Below are positions 36,607-45,071 of a DNA stretch of 64,000 nt, piece after piece. Origin of the DNA: Neptuniibacter pectenicola (lineage in GTDB: Bacteria > Pseudomonadota > Gammaproteobacteria > Pseudomonadales > Balneatricaceae); the NCBI RefSeq assembly GCF_001597735.1, contig NZ_LUTS01000005.1, positions 186,001 through 250,000 on the forward strand, written 5' to 3'. The position numbers were made by a program, and so were the translations under genes. Below the pieces are notes generated by a model, which saw nothing but the letters and a program-made list of their open reading frames with translations, searched no databases and was not told where the DNA came from. Each line of letters begins with the position of its first letter. Within the stretch, counting starts at the first letter, position 1.

Positions 36607-37833
36607 TTATTTATCACTGAGTGAGGCCATCACTTGTTGAGACCAGTTAAGGCTGTGCCTATACGCCGTTTCATAAAATGCTTTATCAAGCAGGAACGTC
36701 ATATCATCAAATTCACCACTTTCGTATTGGCAAACTTGTTCTAATATTTGCCCCAATTGGCCTTCATGATTGAGTAGTGCGGCTTTAACGTCGTTCTGCA
36801 GTGATACTTGTGTCAGCAGGTCTGGCATTTCCATATCCAGTAGTGCATCAAGTTTGGAGAATAGTCCCGCAATAAAGTTATTGATCGGTTGCTCTCGACC
36901 CAGCATTTCGGCGAGTAACTCACACATACGCCCTCTAACCAGCATCGACCGAGTCAGTTCTTCCGGTTTTTCTTGGGTGTCGGTGACTAAGAAGAGGCTG
37001 ACCCATTTACGAATTTGATCAAATCCTAATAAGCTAATCGCGTGTGATAGTGATTCTATCTCTCTTGGTAAATTGAATGCTGCGGAGTTAACTACGCGCA
37101 AGATTCGGTACGTTAGCAGTGGATCATTAATAACGATCTGTTCAACTGATTGAGCGGTGGCTTGAGGGTTTTGTAGCTCGACCATCATCTGTAATAGTAA
37201 AACTTTACTGCTGCCGAGCTTTTTGCCTTTAACGGGTTCAGGTTTACTTAAAAAGTAGCCTTGAAACAGAGCAAAGCCGAGTTCGTAGCATTTACGAAAC
37301 TCTTCTTTTGTTTCAACTTTATCTGCCAACAGCTCTAAATTATACGGGCGAAGGTGCTTAACCATCGCCGGTAATGTATCTAAACCAATGGATTGTAGAT
37401 CCAGTTTTAGAATATGAACGAGGTTAAGTAAGGGCTCAAACTTTGGTTCCGGTTTATATTCGGATAGTGCGAGTCGATAACCTTGTTCACCTAGCTCTTT
37501 AACGCGCTCAATTAGAGCGGGGGTTATGTCTGAATGACCTAAGATCTCGAGAATGAAATTTTCTTTGGGTAATTCCGGAAAGTTTTCTGCCATTAACGTT
37601 GTATCTGTTAATTTTAGGTAACAGGGCAGTGAACGAACTTGACCGTGTTGGCAGATGCTCGCATAGGTATTAAGGATCACTGAAGAGGTGGCGAGATGAT
37701 CATTAATCGTTAGAGCATTGTCGTCATTACGATACAGTAACAAATACGCAACAACGTCCTGACTTTTATTAAATACAGGCTGACGGGCTAATAGAAGATC
37801 CATAGGTTCGTCTGTATCAGTACTGTCTGTCAT
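36607..37833 (-). CDS. EAL-HDOD signalling protein (YuxH-like)
   Basis: 408 residues: N-terminal EAL-like domain (about 12-200) and C-terminal HDOD domain (about 205-395). The EAL core is degenerate: the phosphodiesterase acidic motifs are altered (FILEILGHSD instead of E-x-L with metal ligands; ALSEYKPE in place of a DDFG). It probably binds c-di-GMP or partner proteins without hydrolysis. HDOD domains bind other signalling proteins. Relatives such as CdgJ affect motility. Normal length for the family. Confidence 0.85.
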   Translation of the reverse strand: MTDSTDTDEPMDLLLARQPVFNKSQDVVAYLLLYRNDDNALTINDHLATSSVILNTYASICQHGQVRSLPCYLKLTDTTLMAENFPELPKENFILEILGHSDITPALIERVKELGEQGYRLALSEYKPEPKFEPLLNLVHILKLDLQSIGLDTLPAMVKHLRPYNLELLADKVETKEEFRKCYELGFALFQGYFLSKPEPVKGKKLGSSKVLLLQMMVELQNPQATAQSVEQIVINDPLLTYRILRVVNSAAFNLPREIESLSHAISLLGFDQIRKWVSLFLVTDTQEKPEELTRSMLVRGRMCELLAEMLGREQPINNFIAGLFSKLDALLDMEMPDLLTQVSLQNDVKAALLNHEGQLGQILEQVCQYESGEFDDMTFLLDKAFYETAYRHSLNWSQQVMASLSDK

Positions 37834-37885
37834 TCTCGGTTCCTTAGCTATGTACGTATTTTAATAATTATATCGCTGTTTAGGT

Positions 37886-38623
37886 CTATTTCTGTAAAAA
37901 ACCACGTTTTTTAAGAAACGATAGCATATGTGGTCGGGCTTCTTTTTGTAACATGCCAGAGATTTGTTCGCTCCATGTCATCTCTTTCTGACCGTTAGTT
38001 CGGCTAATGTAATACTCTTTGACTTGACGGTCATAGTCGCGGATGTGCTGTTCGTCTTCCGTTGCCGTGTAACTGTCTTGCTTTAATACCACTTCTAATG
38101 GCAAACGAGGTTTTACTTCAGGGTCTTGGTCTGGGTAACCTAAGCACATACCAAAAACAGGATAAACCAGCTCGGGTAGATCTAAGGCGTCAGAGACTAA
38201 ATCGATTTTGTTTCGGATCCCACCAATGTATACGATTCCGAGTCCTTCTGATTCAGCCGCGATCGCAACATTTTGTGCGAAGAGGGCACAATCAACGGTT
38301 GCGGTAATAAACTGTTCTGTGAAACCCGATAGCATCTCTGCTTGGTTCATATCGCAGCTGAGTTTATGTCGATTCATATCCGCACAGAACACCAGAAATG
38401 TGGGGGCTTCATTAACGTAAGTTTGGTTGCCTGCCCATTCTGCAAGCTGTGCCCTTTTAGTTTCATCATTAATCTGAATAACGGTGCACGCTTGGATGAA
38501 ACTGGATGTGGCTGCAGCTTGTCCTGCTTGGACTAACCTATGGATTAATGATTGCTCTATTGGTTGGTTGGTAAATTTCCGGATAGAACGGTGAGAATTA
38601 AGTAACTCGATAACAGTGTTCAT
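37886..38623 (-). CDS. oxygen-insensitive NADPH nitroreductase, NfsA-like
   Basis: 245 residues from the ATG at 38623. The open frame extends 43 codons upstream but that part is not family-like. The flavin-binding N-terminus reads HRSIRKFTNQPIE and the C-terminal half has EGLGIVYIGGIRN and PVFGMCLGYPD, all typical of the NfsA/FRP FMN reductases. It would reduce nitroaromatics, quinones or flavins with NADPH. Size and motifs fit NfsA but paralogues exist, so the symbol is left blank. Confidence 0.88.
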   Translation of the reverse strand: MNTVIELLNSHRSIRKFTNQPIEQSLIHRLVQAGQAAATSSFIQACTVIQINDETKRAQLAEWAGNQTYVNEAPTFLVFCADMNRHKLSCDMNQAEMLSGFTEQFITATVDCALFAQNVAIAAESEGLGIVYIGGIRNKIDLVSDALDLPELVYPVFGMCLGYPDQDPEVKPRLPLEVVLKQDSYTATEDEQHIRDYDRQVKEYYISRTNGQKEMTWSEQISGMLQKEARPHMLSFLKKRGFLQK

Positions 38624-38811
38624 AATAGCCCATAGGGTCTTAAAGAGGTTGGGAACAAAACGTTGTTCTTTAAACCCTATTTGTAACATAGGGTTTGGAT
38701 GAGCTGAAGCCTTATTATTGAGGGATGTGAATTGTGTATTTCTTTGTTTCAATAGGAACTATATGTTTATACCCCGGTCTATTGATCAACTATTTTGAGT
38801 GGAAATACTAA

Positions 38812-39510
38812 GTGAAGCATACATCTCCACATGATACGGCAACCTTACTTGTCTTTTGTAAACAGCCAAAATTAGGTCAGGGGAAACAGCGTTTAGCCGC
38901 AACCCTTGGTAAGGATGTAGCGTTTGAGATTGCATCGGCCCTGTTGGCCTGTGCTTTGGAAGATGCAGCAAAGTGGCCCGGTCCCGTTGTACTATCGCCT
39001 GCAGATTCAACAGAAGAAGAGTGGGCGCGTAATTTATTATGTCATGCGGAGGTGGTAGCCCAACCACAAGGGAATCTAGGGCATAGAATCATGTCGGTCG
39101 ACCAGCAGTTACGTGATAAGGGTCACCAGACGATTATGATTATTGGTACTGATGCGCCGATGCTCAACGAGGCTGTTTTTTCTCAAGCGCTAGATGGGTT
39201 AACACACAGTGATGTTACCTTGAGTGCGGCGGAAGATGGCGGTGTCACCCTGATGGGGAGCCGTATACATTGGCCAAATATAGTGGATATTCCTTGGAGT
39301 ACTGACCGTTTAGGCGAATCGCTTCACTATAAATGTGTTCAGGCCGGTCGCTCTATCGCTTACACCCAGCCAAGTTATGATATTGATCATGAGAAAGATC
39401 TGCATAAGCTCATCGTAGACTTAGAACATGATCTACGGCCTGCACGACAGGCGTTGTTTACGCTTGTTAAATCTGTTGTATATAACAGCACAATTAAAGT
39501 AACCAGTTAA
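38812..39510 (+). CDS. TIGR04282/DUF2064-type transferase, first gene of radical SAM operon
   Basis: 232 residues, nucleotidyltransferase-like GT-A fold. It starts at GTG with LLVFCKQPKLGQGKQRLA, the family nucleotide-binding opening. It then has QGNLGHRI (from the DLG.R motif), IIGTDAPML and the AAEDGGVTLMG segment (DGG), and IPWST. Such proteins were first defined as partners of radical SAM/selenodomain proteins and are now often called arsenosugar-type glycosyltransferases. Twenty bases separate it from the radical SAM gene. I infer that it activates or transfers a sugar phosphate in the same pathway. Confidence 0.85.
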   Translation: MKHTSPHDTATLLVFCKQPKLGQGKQRLAATLGKDVAFEIASALLACALEDAAKWPGPVVLSPADSTEEEWARNLLCHAEVVAQPQGNLGHRIMSVDQQLRDKGHQTIMIIGTDAPMLNEAVFSQALDGLTHSDVTLSAAEDGGVTLMGSRIHWPNIVDIPWSTDRLGESLHYKCVQAGRSIAYTQPSYDIDHEKDLHKLIVDLEHDLRPARQALFTLVKSVVYNSTIKVTS

Positions 39511-39530
39511 CCACAGCTAGGCGATTAAAC

Positions 39531-40442
39531 ATGCAACGTATTCACACGGATAACTGGTTTGTTACCCCCGACGGCAAACCACGCGGTTATATTGAGCCCC
39601 ATGCGCTTAAGGAGCTTTGGTTCCATACGGGCACCGCTTGTAACCTACAATGTTCTTTCTGTTTAGAAGGTTCAGGCCCCGGGGATACCCGATTAGAGTT
39701 AGTAAAATTTGCTGATGTAAAACCGCTGATTGATGAGTCTCTAACCTTAGATGTAGAGCAGTTTTCGTTTACGGGGGGGGAGCCTTTTCTTGCGAAACAG
39801 TTGGTGCAAATTTTAGCCTATGCGGCCACGTTTAAACCCTGTTTAGTGCTGACGAATGGTACAGATGCGCTCCAGCAACGAATGGATGAAGTACGCACCT
39901 TGTTAGCGTCTAAACACCCTGTCAGCTTTCGTATCAGTATTGATTATCCCACCGCTCAGCAACATGATGCCGGGCGGGGTGAAGGAACATTTTCAAAAGC
40001 CTTACAAGGTCTTAAAGCATTATATGATTTAGGCTTTTCTGTATCCGTTGCGCGTCATATGGATAAAGATGAGGAAAGGGCAGAGATGGAAGCCGCTTAC
40101 CGTGAGCTTTTTGTGGCGCATGGTTTGCCGGGGGATCTACACATCGTGGCGTTTCCTGATTTCGCCACGCCGGGCAGCTTGCCCCATGTGCCTCAAGTGA
40201 CAACACATTGCATGACGACATATCAGACTGAAAAAAGCCGCAAGGACTTTATGTGTGCTTTTAGTAAGATGGTGGTGAAGAAGCAGGGTCAGATGAAAGT
40301 GTATGCCTGTACTCTAGTGGATGATGATGAAGAGTATGATCAAGGTTCCAGTTTAACGGAAAGCCTTAGTGAGCGAATTAGTATGAAACACCATCGTTGC
40401 TATAGTTGTTTTGCTTATGGCTCATCCTGTAGTGAGGCGTAG
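39531..40442 (+). CDS. radical SAM enzyme with C-terminal cysteine-rich (SPASM/twitch-like) tail
   Basis: 303 residues. The radical SAM cluster is bound by Cys37, Cys41 and Cys44 (CNLQCSFC), with SAM-binding GGEP at 82-85. Six more cysteines follow: 227, 242, 260, 290, 293 and 300, the last three as CYSCFAYGSSC. This hints at an auxiliary iron-sulfur cluster of twitch/SPASM type. It opens ELWFHTGTACN and is not the usual ArsS pattern. It sits between a DUF2064 transferase and a nucleoside phosphorylase, so it likely makes a 5'-deoxyadenosyl-derived intermediate or a modified sugar. A G8 run encodes the GGE part of the motif (39773-39780). Confidence 0.88.
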   Translation: MQRIHTDNWFVTPDGKPRGYIEPHALKELWFHTGTACNLQCSFCLEGSGPGDTRLELVKFADVKPLIDESLTLDVEQFSFTGGEPFLAKQLVQILAYAATFKPCLVLTNGTDALQQRMDEVRTLLASKHPVSFRISIDYPTAQQHDAGRGEGTFSKALQGLKALYDLGFSVSVARHMDKDEERAEMEAAYRELFVAHGLPGDLHIVAFPDFATPGSLPHVPQVTTHCMTTYQTEKSRKDFMCAFSKMVVKKQGQMKVYACTLVDDDEEYDQGSSLTESLSERISMKHHRCYSCFAYGSSCSEA

Positions 40443-40487
40443 CGGTGTGTCAGGTTAACAATGATCTATTTGAATAAGGGGACATAA

Positions 40488-41336
40488 GTGTTAGGTATTA
40501 TTGGTGGTACAGGTATCTATCAGTTGGACGGGTTAGAAGTGACCGGAGAACATGATGTAGAGACCCCTTTTGGTAAACCCTCCACTCCAATTGTCGAAGG
40601 TAAAATAGGTGTCAGAACACTTTTCTTTTTACCTCGACATGGGCGTCAGCATGAGTTACTTCCGTCTGAAGTAAATTACCGCGCTAATATTTGGGCCTTA
40701 AAGTCACTGGGTGTTACCCAAGTTATCGGGTTGTCTGCGGTTGGCAGCTTGAAAAAAGAGATTGCGCCGGGAGATCTATCATTGCCCGATCAGTACTTCG
40801 ATTTTGTAAAAGGTCACCGTGAGAAAACTTTTTTTGGCAAGGGGTTAGCCGCCCATGTATCAACTGCCGAACCGACCTGCCAGCGTTTGTCTATGGGTCT
40901 CGCTGCTGCGGGAGAGCGGGTAGGTATTAGGCTGCATACGGGTAAAACCTATGGCTGTGTGGATGGGCCTCGTTTAGGCACAAGAGCTGAAAGCTTCTTT
41001 TTACGCGGTGCGGCGGGTTGTGATCTTGTCGGCATGACGAATGTGCCCGAGGTGTTTTTAGCCCGTGAAGCGCAACTGTGTTACTGCACTATTGCGATTG
41101 CGACTGATTATGATTGTTGGTTGGATGATCCCGATCAGCATGTGTCTGTTGAGCAAGTGATTGCTCGTTATGGCGCCAGTTTAGAGAAAGCAAAGACTGT
41201 CGTGAGTGCTTTCATTGACGATTATGCTGAGGACGGGGACTGCGCTTGTCGATGCAGTTTAGCGTCGGCGGTGTTAACGCCGAAAGAGGCGCTAAATAAA
41301 GAGCAGTCTGCTTTGCTTGAGCTCTTAAGTTCCTAG
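40488..41336 (+). CDS. methylthioadenosine/adenosine-type nucleoside phosphorylase
   Basis: 282 residues, hexameric PNP fold of the MTAP family. Motifs: GIIGGTGIYQL at the start, LPRHGRQHELLPSEVNYRAN (phosphate binding), GLSAVGSLKKEI, MTNVPEVFLAREA and TDYDCW, the last placing the two aspartates that select 6-aminopurines. It should release adenine from methylthioadenosine or another 5'-modified adenosine by phosphorolysis. The start is GTG with AGGGG upstream. Only two bases separate it from the next gene. In this operon its substrate may be the radical SAM product, not bulk methylthioadenosine; this is inferred. Confidence 0.88.
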   Translation: MLGIIGGTGIYQLDGLEVTGEHDVETPFGKPSTPIVEGKIGVRTLFFLPRHGRQHELLPSEVNYRANIWALKSLGVTQVIGLSAVGSLKKEIAPGDLSLPDQYFDFVKGHREKTFFGKGLAAHVSTAEPTCQRLSMGLAAAGERVGIRLHTGKTYGCVDGPRLGTRAESFFLRGAAGCDLVGMTNVPEVFLAREAQLCYCTIAIATDYDCWLDDPDQHVSVEQVIARYGASLEKAKTVVSAFIDDYAEDGDCACRCSLASAVLTPKEALNKEQSALLELLSS

Positions 41337-41338
41337 TT

Positions 41339-42070
41339 ATGGAACCGTCACTATCGCTTTCTGTTGTTATTCCCATTGGGCCGGAAGAATCGGCTGTGCC
41401 TTCAGGATTGATCGATGACCTTCGGTCCATTCCCCCCTCCAGTGAAATTCTGTTTATTACCTGTAACCAGCGCTTTGGTGCGGAACAGAAACAGGCTGTG
41501 GTGACTGCGTTAAAGCCTTTGCAGGTCCGTTGGTTGGCATCAGGGCAAGGGCGCGCCGTACAGATGAATCATGGAGCTCAGGCTGCGGTTGGACAGTTTA
41601 TTTGGTTTTTGCATGTGGATAGCCGTTTCTCTGCGGCGCTCGTTGAACAGCTCTTCACCCATCTATCTAACGAACCGGGCAAGCTACATTATTGTTTATT
41701 GCAGTTTTTAGCTGATGGTGCTCAGGGGATGGCGATCAATGGCTGGGGCGCTAATCTTCGTTCTAGGGTATTGGGGATTCCGTTTGGAGACCAAGGGTTT
41801 GCGGTTACTCGCGCTGTTTTTGATCAGGTAGGGGGTTACCCAGAAAACGTTGCTTACGGTGAAGACCATCTGTTTGTGTGGTATGCGCGACAGCAAGGTA
41901 TAAAGTTAAAATGCTGTGATCAATACCTGCAAACCAGTGCGCGAAAATACAGAGATAAAGGGTGGTGGTATCTTACCTGCCGTTATCAATACTTATGGAT
42001 AAGGCAGGCAATTCCTGAGTTACTTAAGCTGCTTAAAACGCGCTACTTGTCAGCGCGCTGCCAGCGATGA
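41339..42070 (+). CDS. TIGR04283-like glycosyltransferase with altered nucleotide-binding loop
   Basis: 243 residues, GT2 fold. It retains the family core: GRAVQMNHGAQAA, FLHVDSRF, FGDQGFAVTRAVFDQVGGYPE and EDHLFVWYARQ, then a late tSARKYRDKG-type ending. The usual N-terminal DGGSxD donor-binding segment is replaced by ILFITCNQRFG, so the donor or metal use may differ. It ends the four-gene operon, and its stop lies inside the convergent fusion gene (28-base overlap). Role: the last sugar or alcohol transfer in the pathway, inferred from family and place. Confidence 0.82.
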   Translation: MEPSLSLSVVIPIGPEESAVPSGLIDDLRSIPPSSEILFITCNQRFGAEQKQAVVTALKPLQVRWLASGQGRAVQMNHGAQAAVGQFIWFLHVDSRFSAALVEQLFTHLSNEPGKLHYCLLQFLADGAQGMAINGWGANLRSRVLGIPFGDQGFAVTRAVFDQVGGYPENVAYGEDHLFVWYARQQGIKLKCCDQYLQTSARKYRDKGWWYLTCRYQYLWIRQAIPELLKLLKTRYLSARCQR

Positions 42071-44178
42071 AATTTTTCTAACCACTGTAATACCTTCTCG
42101 GGTGAATGGGCCCGTTTCCACTCGCCAGCCACATATTTATTAGCCTCGCTGAGCGTTGGGTAAATATGGATAGTGCCGAGTACTTTATTAAGCCCTAGGC
42201 CGTTTTTCATGGCCGTTACAAATTCGGTTATTAGCTCACCTGAGTGAGGACCAACAATCGTCGCGCCTAATATTTTGTCCTTGCCGGGTACGGTTAGAAT
42301 TTTAACCATGCCGTGGGCATCATTATCTGCAATCGCTCGATCGAGTTCGGCTAAATCAAAGCGGGTGACTTCATAGGCGATGTTTTGTGCTTTCGCTTCC
42401 TGCTCATTTAAGCCAACCCGTGCGACCTCGGGGTCGGTAAACGTTGCTGCAGGAATAATGGAGTAATCGACCTTGAACTTTTTAAATCGCCCAAAGAGAG
42501 CATTTACGGCTGCGTACCACGCTTGATGTGCTGCCGCGTGGGTAAACTGGAAGGGGCCTGCCACATCGCCACATGCATAAATATTAGGGTAACGCGTTTG
42601 TAAGTACTCATTTACATCGATGGTGCCGTTTTCTCTTATATCTACATTTATATTTTCTAGGCCGAAACCTTCAATGTTTGCCTGTCGTCCGATCGCCACA
42701 AGCAGTTGATCAAAAGCAATCTCTTCGACTTGTCCATTGTGTTCGCTGATGAGGATCTTCTCTCCATCGCGTTCAATAAACTCACGCATTTTTCTGTTAT
42801 CTAAGATACGTACACCTTCGGCTTGAAACCGTTCAGTGACTAAGCTGGATACATCTTCATCTTCTCTCGACATGATACGATCATCGGGGAGTAAGATGCT
42901 GACCTCAGAACCGAAGCGAGCAAAGCACTGACTGAGTTCGCAGCCAATCGGACCGCCCCCAATCACTAATAATCGTTTAGGCAGCTCACGAATGTTCCAA
43001 AGGTTGTCAGACGTTAGAGGGTTCATCGCTTCTATATTTTTAACGGCGGGCATACGAGGGCGTGCACCCGTTGCAATAACAATATTACGGGTCGTAATAA
43101 TTTCACCATTAACGACCACTTCGTACGGATTTAAAATGGTGGCCGCACCTTGAATGCAATCAACACCGAGTCCGGTGTAACGCTCAATTGAATCGTGGGG
43201 TTCTACCGTTTTGATAACGTCTTGCACGCGATTCATCACATCAGCAAAGTTGAAGCTGACTTCGCTCTTTTCTATACCGTATTCCTTGCAGCGTTTATTA
43301 TCTGATACAAACCGCGCTGAACGAATGAGTGCTTTTGACGGTACACAACCCGTATTCAAACAGTCGCCTCCCATCAGGTTTTTCTCGACTAAGCTGACTT
43401 TTGCTTTTACCGCCGCTGCAATATACGACGTTACTAAGCCTGCTGAGCCCGCGCCAATGACAACAATATTAGTGTCGAATTTAGCGGGCTTTTTGATGCC
43501 CGCGTAGACTTTTCTGCTTTGTAATAACTCGATTATTTTCTTTGCAACCAGCGGGAAAACGCCAAGAAGGGTGAAGGATGCCAGCATGCTAGGCGATAAG
43601 ACACCGGATAGACTTTCGAGCTGACCTAGCTGAGTGCCGGCATTCACAAAGACAATAGTTCCCGCCAACATACCTAATTGGCTCACCCAATAAAATGTCC
43701 AGGTCTTGATCGGGGTTACACCCATCGCTAAGTTGATGACAAAAAATGGAAAGATGGGCACTAGACGCAGGGTAAATAGATAAAATGCCCCCTCTTTTTC
43801 GATGCCTTTATTAATGGCCGATAGTTGACTAGAAAAGCGGCTTTGGATGCTGTCGCGTAAGATTAAACGGGAGAATAGAAAGGCCAGTGTTGCGCCAATT
43901 GAGCTGGCAAAGGAGACAAGGAGCAGCCCTGTCGTGAGGCCAAATAAAGCACCTGCCGCCAGTGTCATTATCGCAGCACCAGGAAGAGATAGGCCTGTAA
44001 CGAGTATATAAAGCCCGAAGAAGATAGCCGCCGTGACTAGAGGGCTTTCCGTATATTGCTGATCAAATTTGGCTTGATTGGCTTTGAGAAAATCTAGATT
44101 TAGATAGTGGCCTAAGTCAAAAAAGAAAAAGGCAGCAACCGCTAACGCAATCGTTAATATAAGAGGCAGTTTTTTCAT
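42043..44178 (-). CDS. TVP38/DedA membrane domain fused to pyridine-nucleotide disulfide reductase
   Basis: 711 residues from the ATG at 44178. The first 215 form a VTT/TVP38-type membrane domain (helices near 8-25, 48-65, 67-90, 95-110, 140-180, 195-215; motif LRLVPIFPFFVINLAMG). Residues 235-711 are an FAD/NAD disulfide reductase: GAGSAG near 242, redox pair Cys273/Cys278 in GDCLNTGCVPSK, a second GGGPIG and a dimer-interface HIYPTLSEANKY. It resembles mercuric-reductase/lipoamide-dehydrogenase-like enzymes. It converges on the operon 38812-42070, and may share its pathway, for example in redox of an arsenical or other soft element. Confidence 0.9.
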   Translation of the reverse strand: MKKLPLILTIALAVAAFFFFDLGHYLNLDFLKANQAKFDQQYTESPLVTAAIFFGLYILVTGLSLPGAAIMTLAAGALFGLTTGLLLVSFASSIGATLAFLFSRLILRDSIQSRFSSQLSAINKGIEKEGAFYLFTLRLVPIFPFFVINLAMGVTPIKTWTFYWVSQLGMLAGTIVFVNAGTQLGQLESLSGVLSPSMLASFTLLGVFPLVAKKIIELLQSRKVYAGIKKPAKFDTNIVVIGAGSAGLVTSYIAAAVKAKVSLVEKNLMGGDCLNTGCVPSKALIRSARFVSDNKRCKEYGIEKSEVSFNFADVMNRVQDVIKTVEPHDSIERYTGLGVDCIQGAATILNPYEVVVNGEIITTRNIVIATGARPRMPAVKNIEAMNPLTSDNLWNIRELPKRLLVIGGGPIGCELSQCFARFGSEVSILLPDDRIMSREDEDVSSLVTERFQAEGVRILDNRKMREFIERDGEKILISEHNGQVEEIAFDQLLVAIGRQANIEGFGLENINVDIRENGTIDVNEYLQTRYPNIYACGDVAGPFQFTHAAAHQAWYAAVNALFGRFKKFKVDYSIIPAATFTDPEVARVGLNEQEAKAQNIAYEVTRFDLAELDRAIADNDAHGMVKILTVPGKDKILGATIVGPHSGELITEFVTAMKNGLGLNKVLGTIHIYPTLSEANKYVAGEWKRAHSPEKVLQWLEKFHRWQRADK

Positions 44179-44263
44179 CAATAGTATTCTCAAAGAAAGT
44201 TATTGATCAATTAGTCACTTATATTGGGCGGTAAGTTCAATAATTAGACTAAATTTAACGTCA

Positions 44264-45010
44264 TTATTGGGCTTTCTCTGACATGAGTGCGAGCTTGGCA
44301 TATTTGTAATAGGTCGCTTCCGCATTAGAGATCGCCAGCATTACCCCCTGTTTTCCATCAAGAAAGCCTCGACGAAGTAGGTAGGTTCGTATAAACGCCC
44401 AGAAGGATTTGTAAAGCGCGGTGCCCAGTCCGCACCGCTTGCCTCGCGCATAGAGTTGTTCTGCCCCTAAGGTAGAGTATTGGTCCACTTTACGTAAAAC
44501 CTGCTCTAAATTTTCGTATGAATAGTGGAGCATAGGGTTTAATAGTCGACCCGTTTTTCCATTTAAGATGATGCGCTCATGAACTTTGTCGTTGGAAAAA
44601 ACAGCTTTTTCTCGTTTGAATAAGCGCAGGACATAATCGGGTGTCCAGCCGGAATGATCAATAAAGCGTCCGCAGTATTGAGAGCGGCGAGGGATTTCAA
44701 AGCCGTCATAATGGGATTGCTCCATCGCCGAGAAAATCTCTGCTTTTAATGAGTCTCCAATTCGTTCATCGGCATCTATAGATAAGACCCACTCATGGGT
44801 GGCTAGTGCTAAGGCTCTGTTTTTCTGCTCACCAAAACCTGGCCAGTCTGTCTCGATTAACCGGCAATTGTTTGTTGTGCGGCAGATATCTTGAGTGCCA
44901 TCCTCACTACCTGAATCCACCACAATGATCTCATCTGCCCAAGCAACGGAGTCGAGGCAGCTTTGGATATTATGGGCTTCGTTTTTTGTGATAATGATTA
45001 TCGAGATCAT
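44264..45010 (-). CDS. GT2 glycosyltransferase, WaaE/KdtX-like
   Basis: 248 residues from the ATG at 45010. A GT-A fold with MISIIIITKNEAHNI, VVDSGSEDGT and IDADER (DxD). The second half has HYDGFEIPRRSQYCGRFIDHSGWTPDYVLRLF-like layout (YCGRFI motif) typical of WaaE/KdtX, which transfers beta-glucose or heptose to inner-core heptose I. Donor and acceptor cannot be fixed. It is the last gene of the minus-strand LPS unit that starts at the acyltransferase. Confidence 0.87.
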   Translation of the reverse strand: MISIIIITKNEAHNIQSCLDSVAWADEIIVVDSGSEDGTQDICRTTNNCRLIETDWPGFGEQKNRALALATHEWVLSIDADERIGDSLKAEIFSAMEQSHYDGFEIPRRSQYCGRFIDHSGWTPDYVLRLFKREKAVFSNDKVHERIILNGKTGRLLNPMLHYSYENLEQVLRKVDQYSTLGAEQLYARGKRCGLGTALYKSFWAFIRTYLLRRGFLDGKQGVMLAISNAEATYYKYAKLALMSEKAQ

Positions 45011-45071
45011 TGCGGCTATCTGCCCTGTGTAGTGCAAAGAGAAAGGTCGCTTGTTTAGAGCGACCTGTCGT

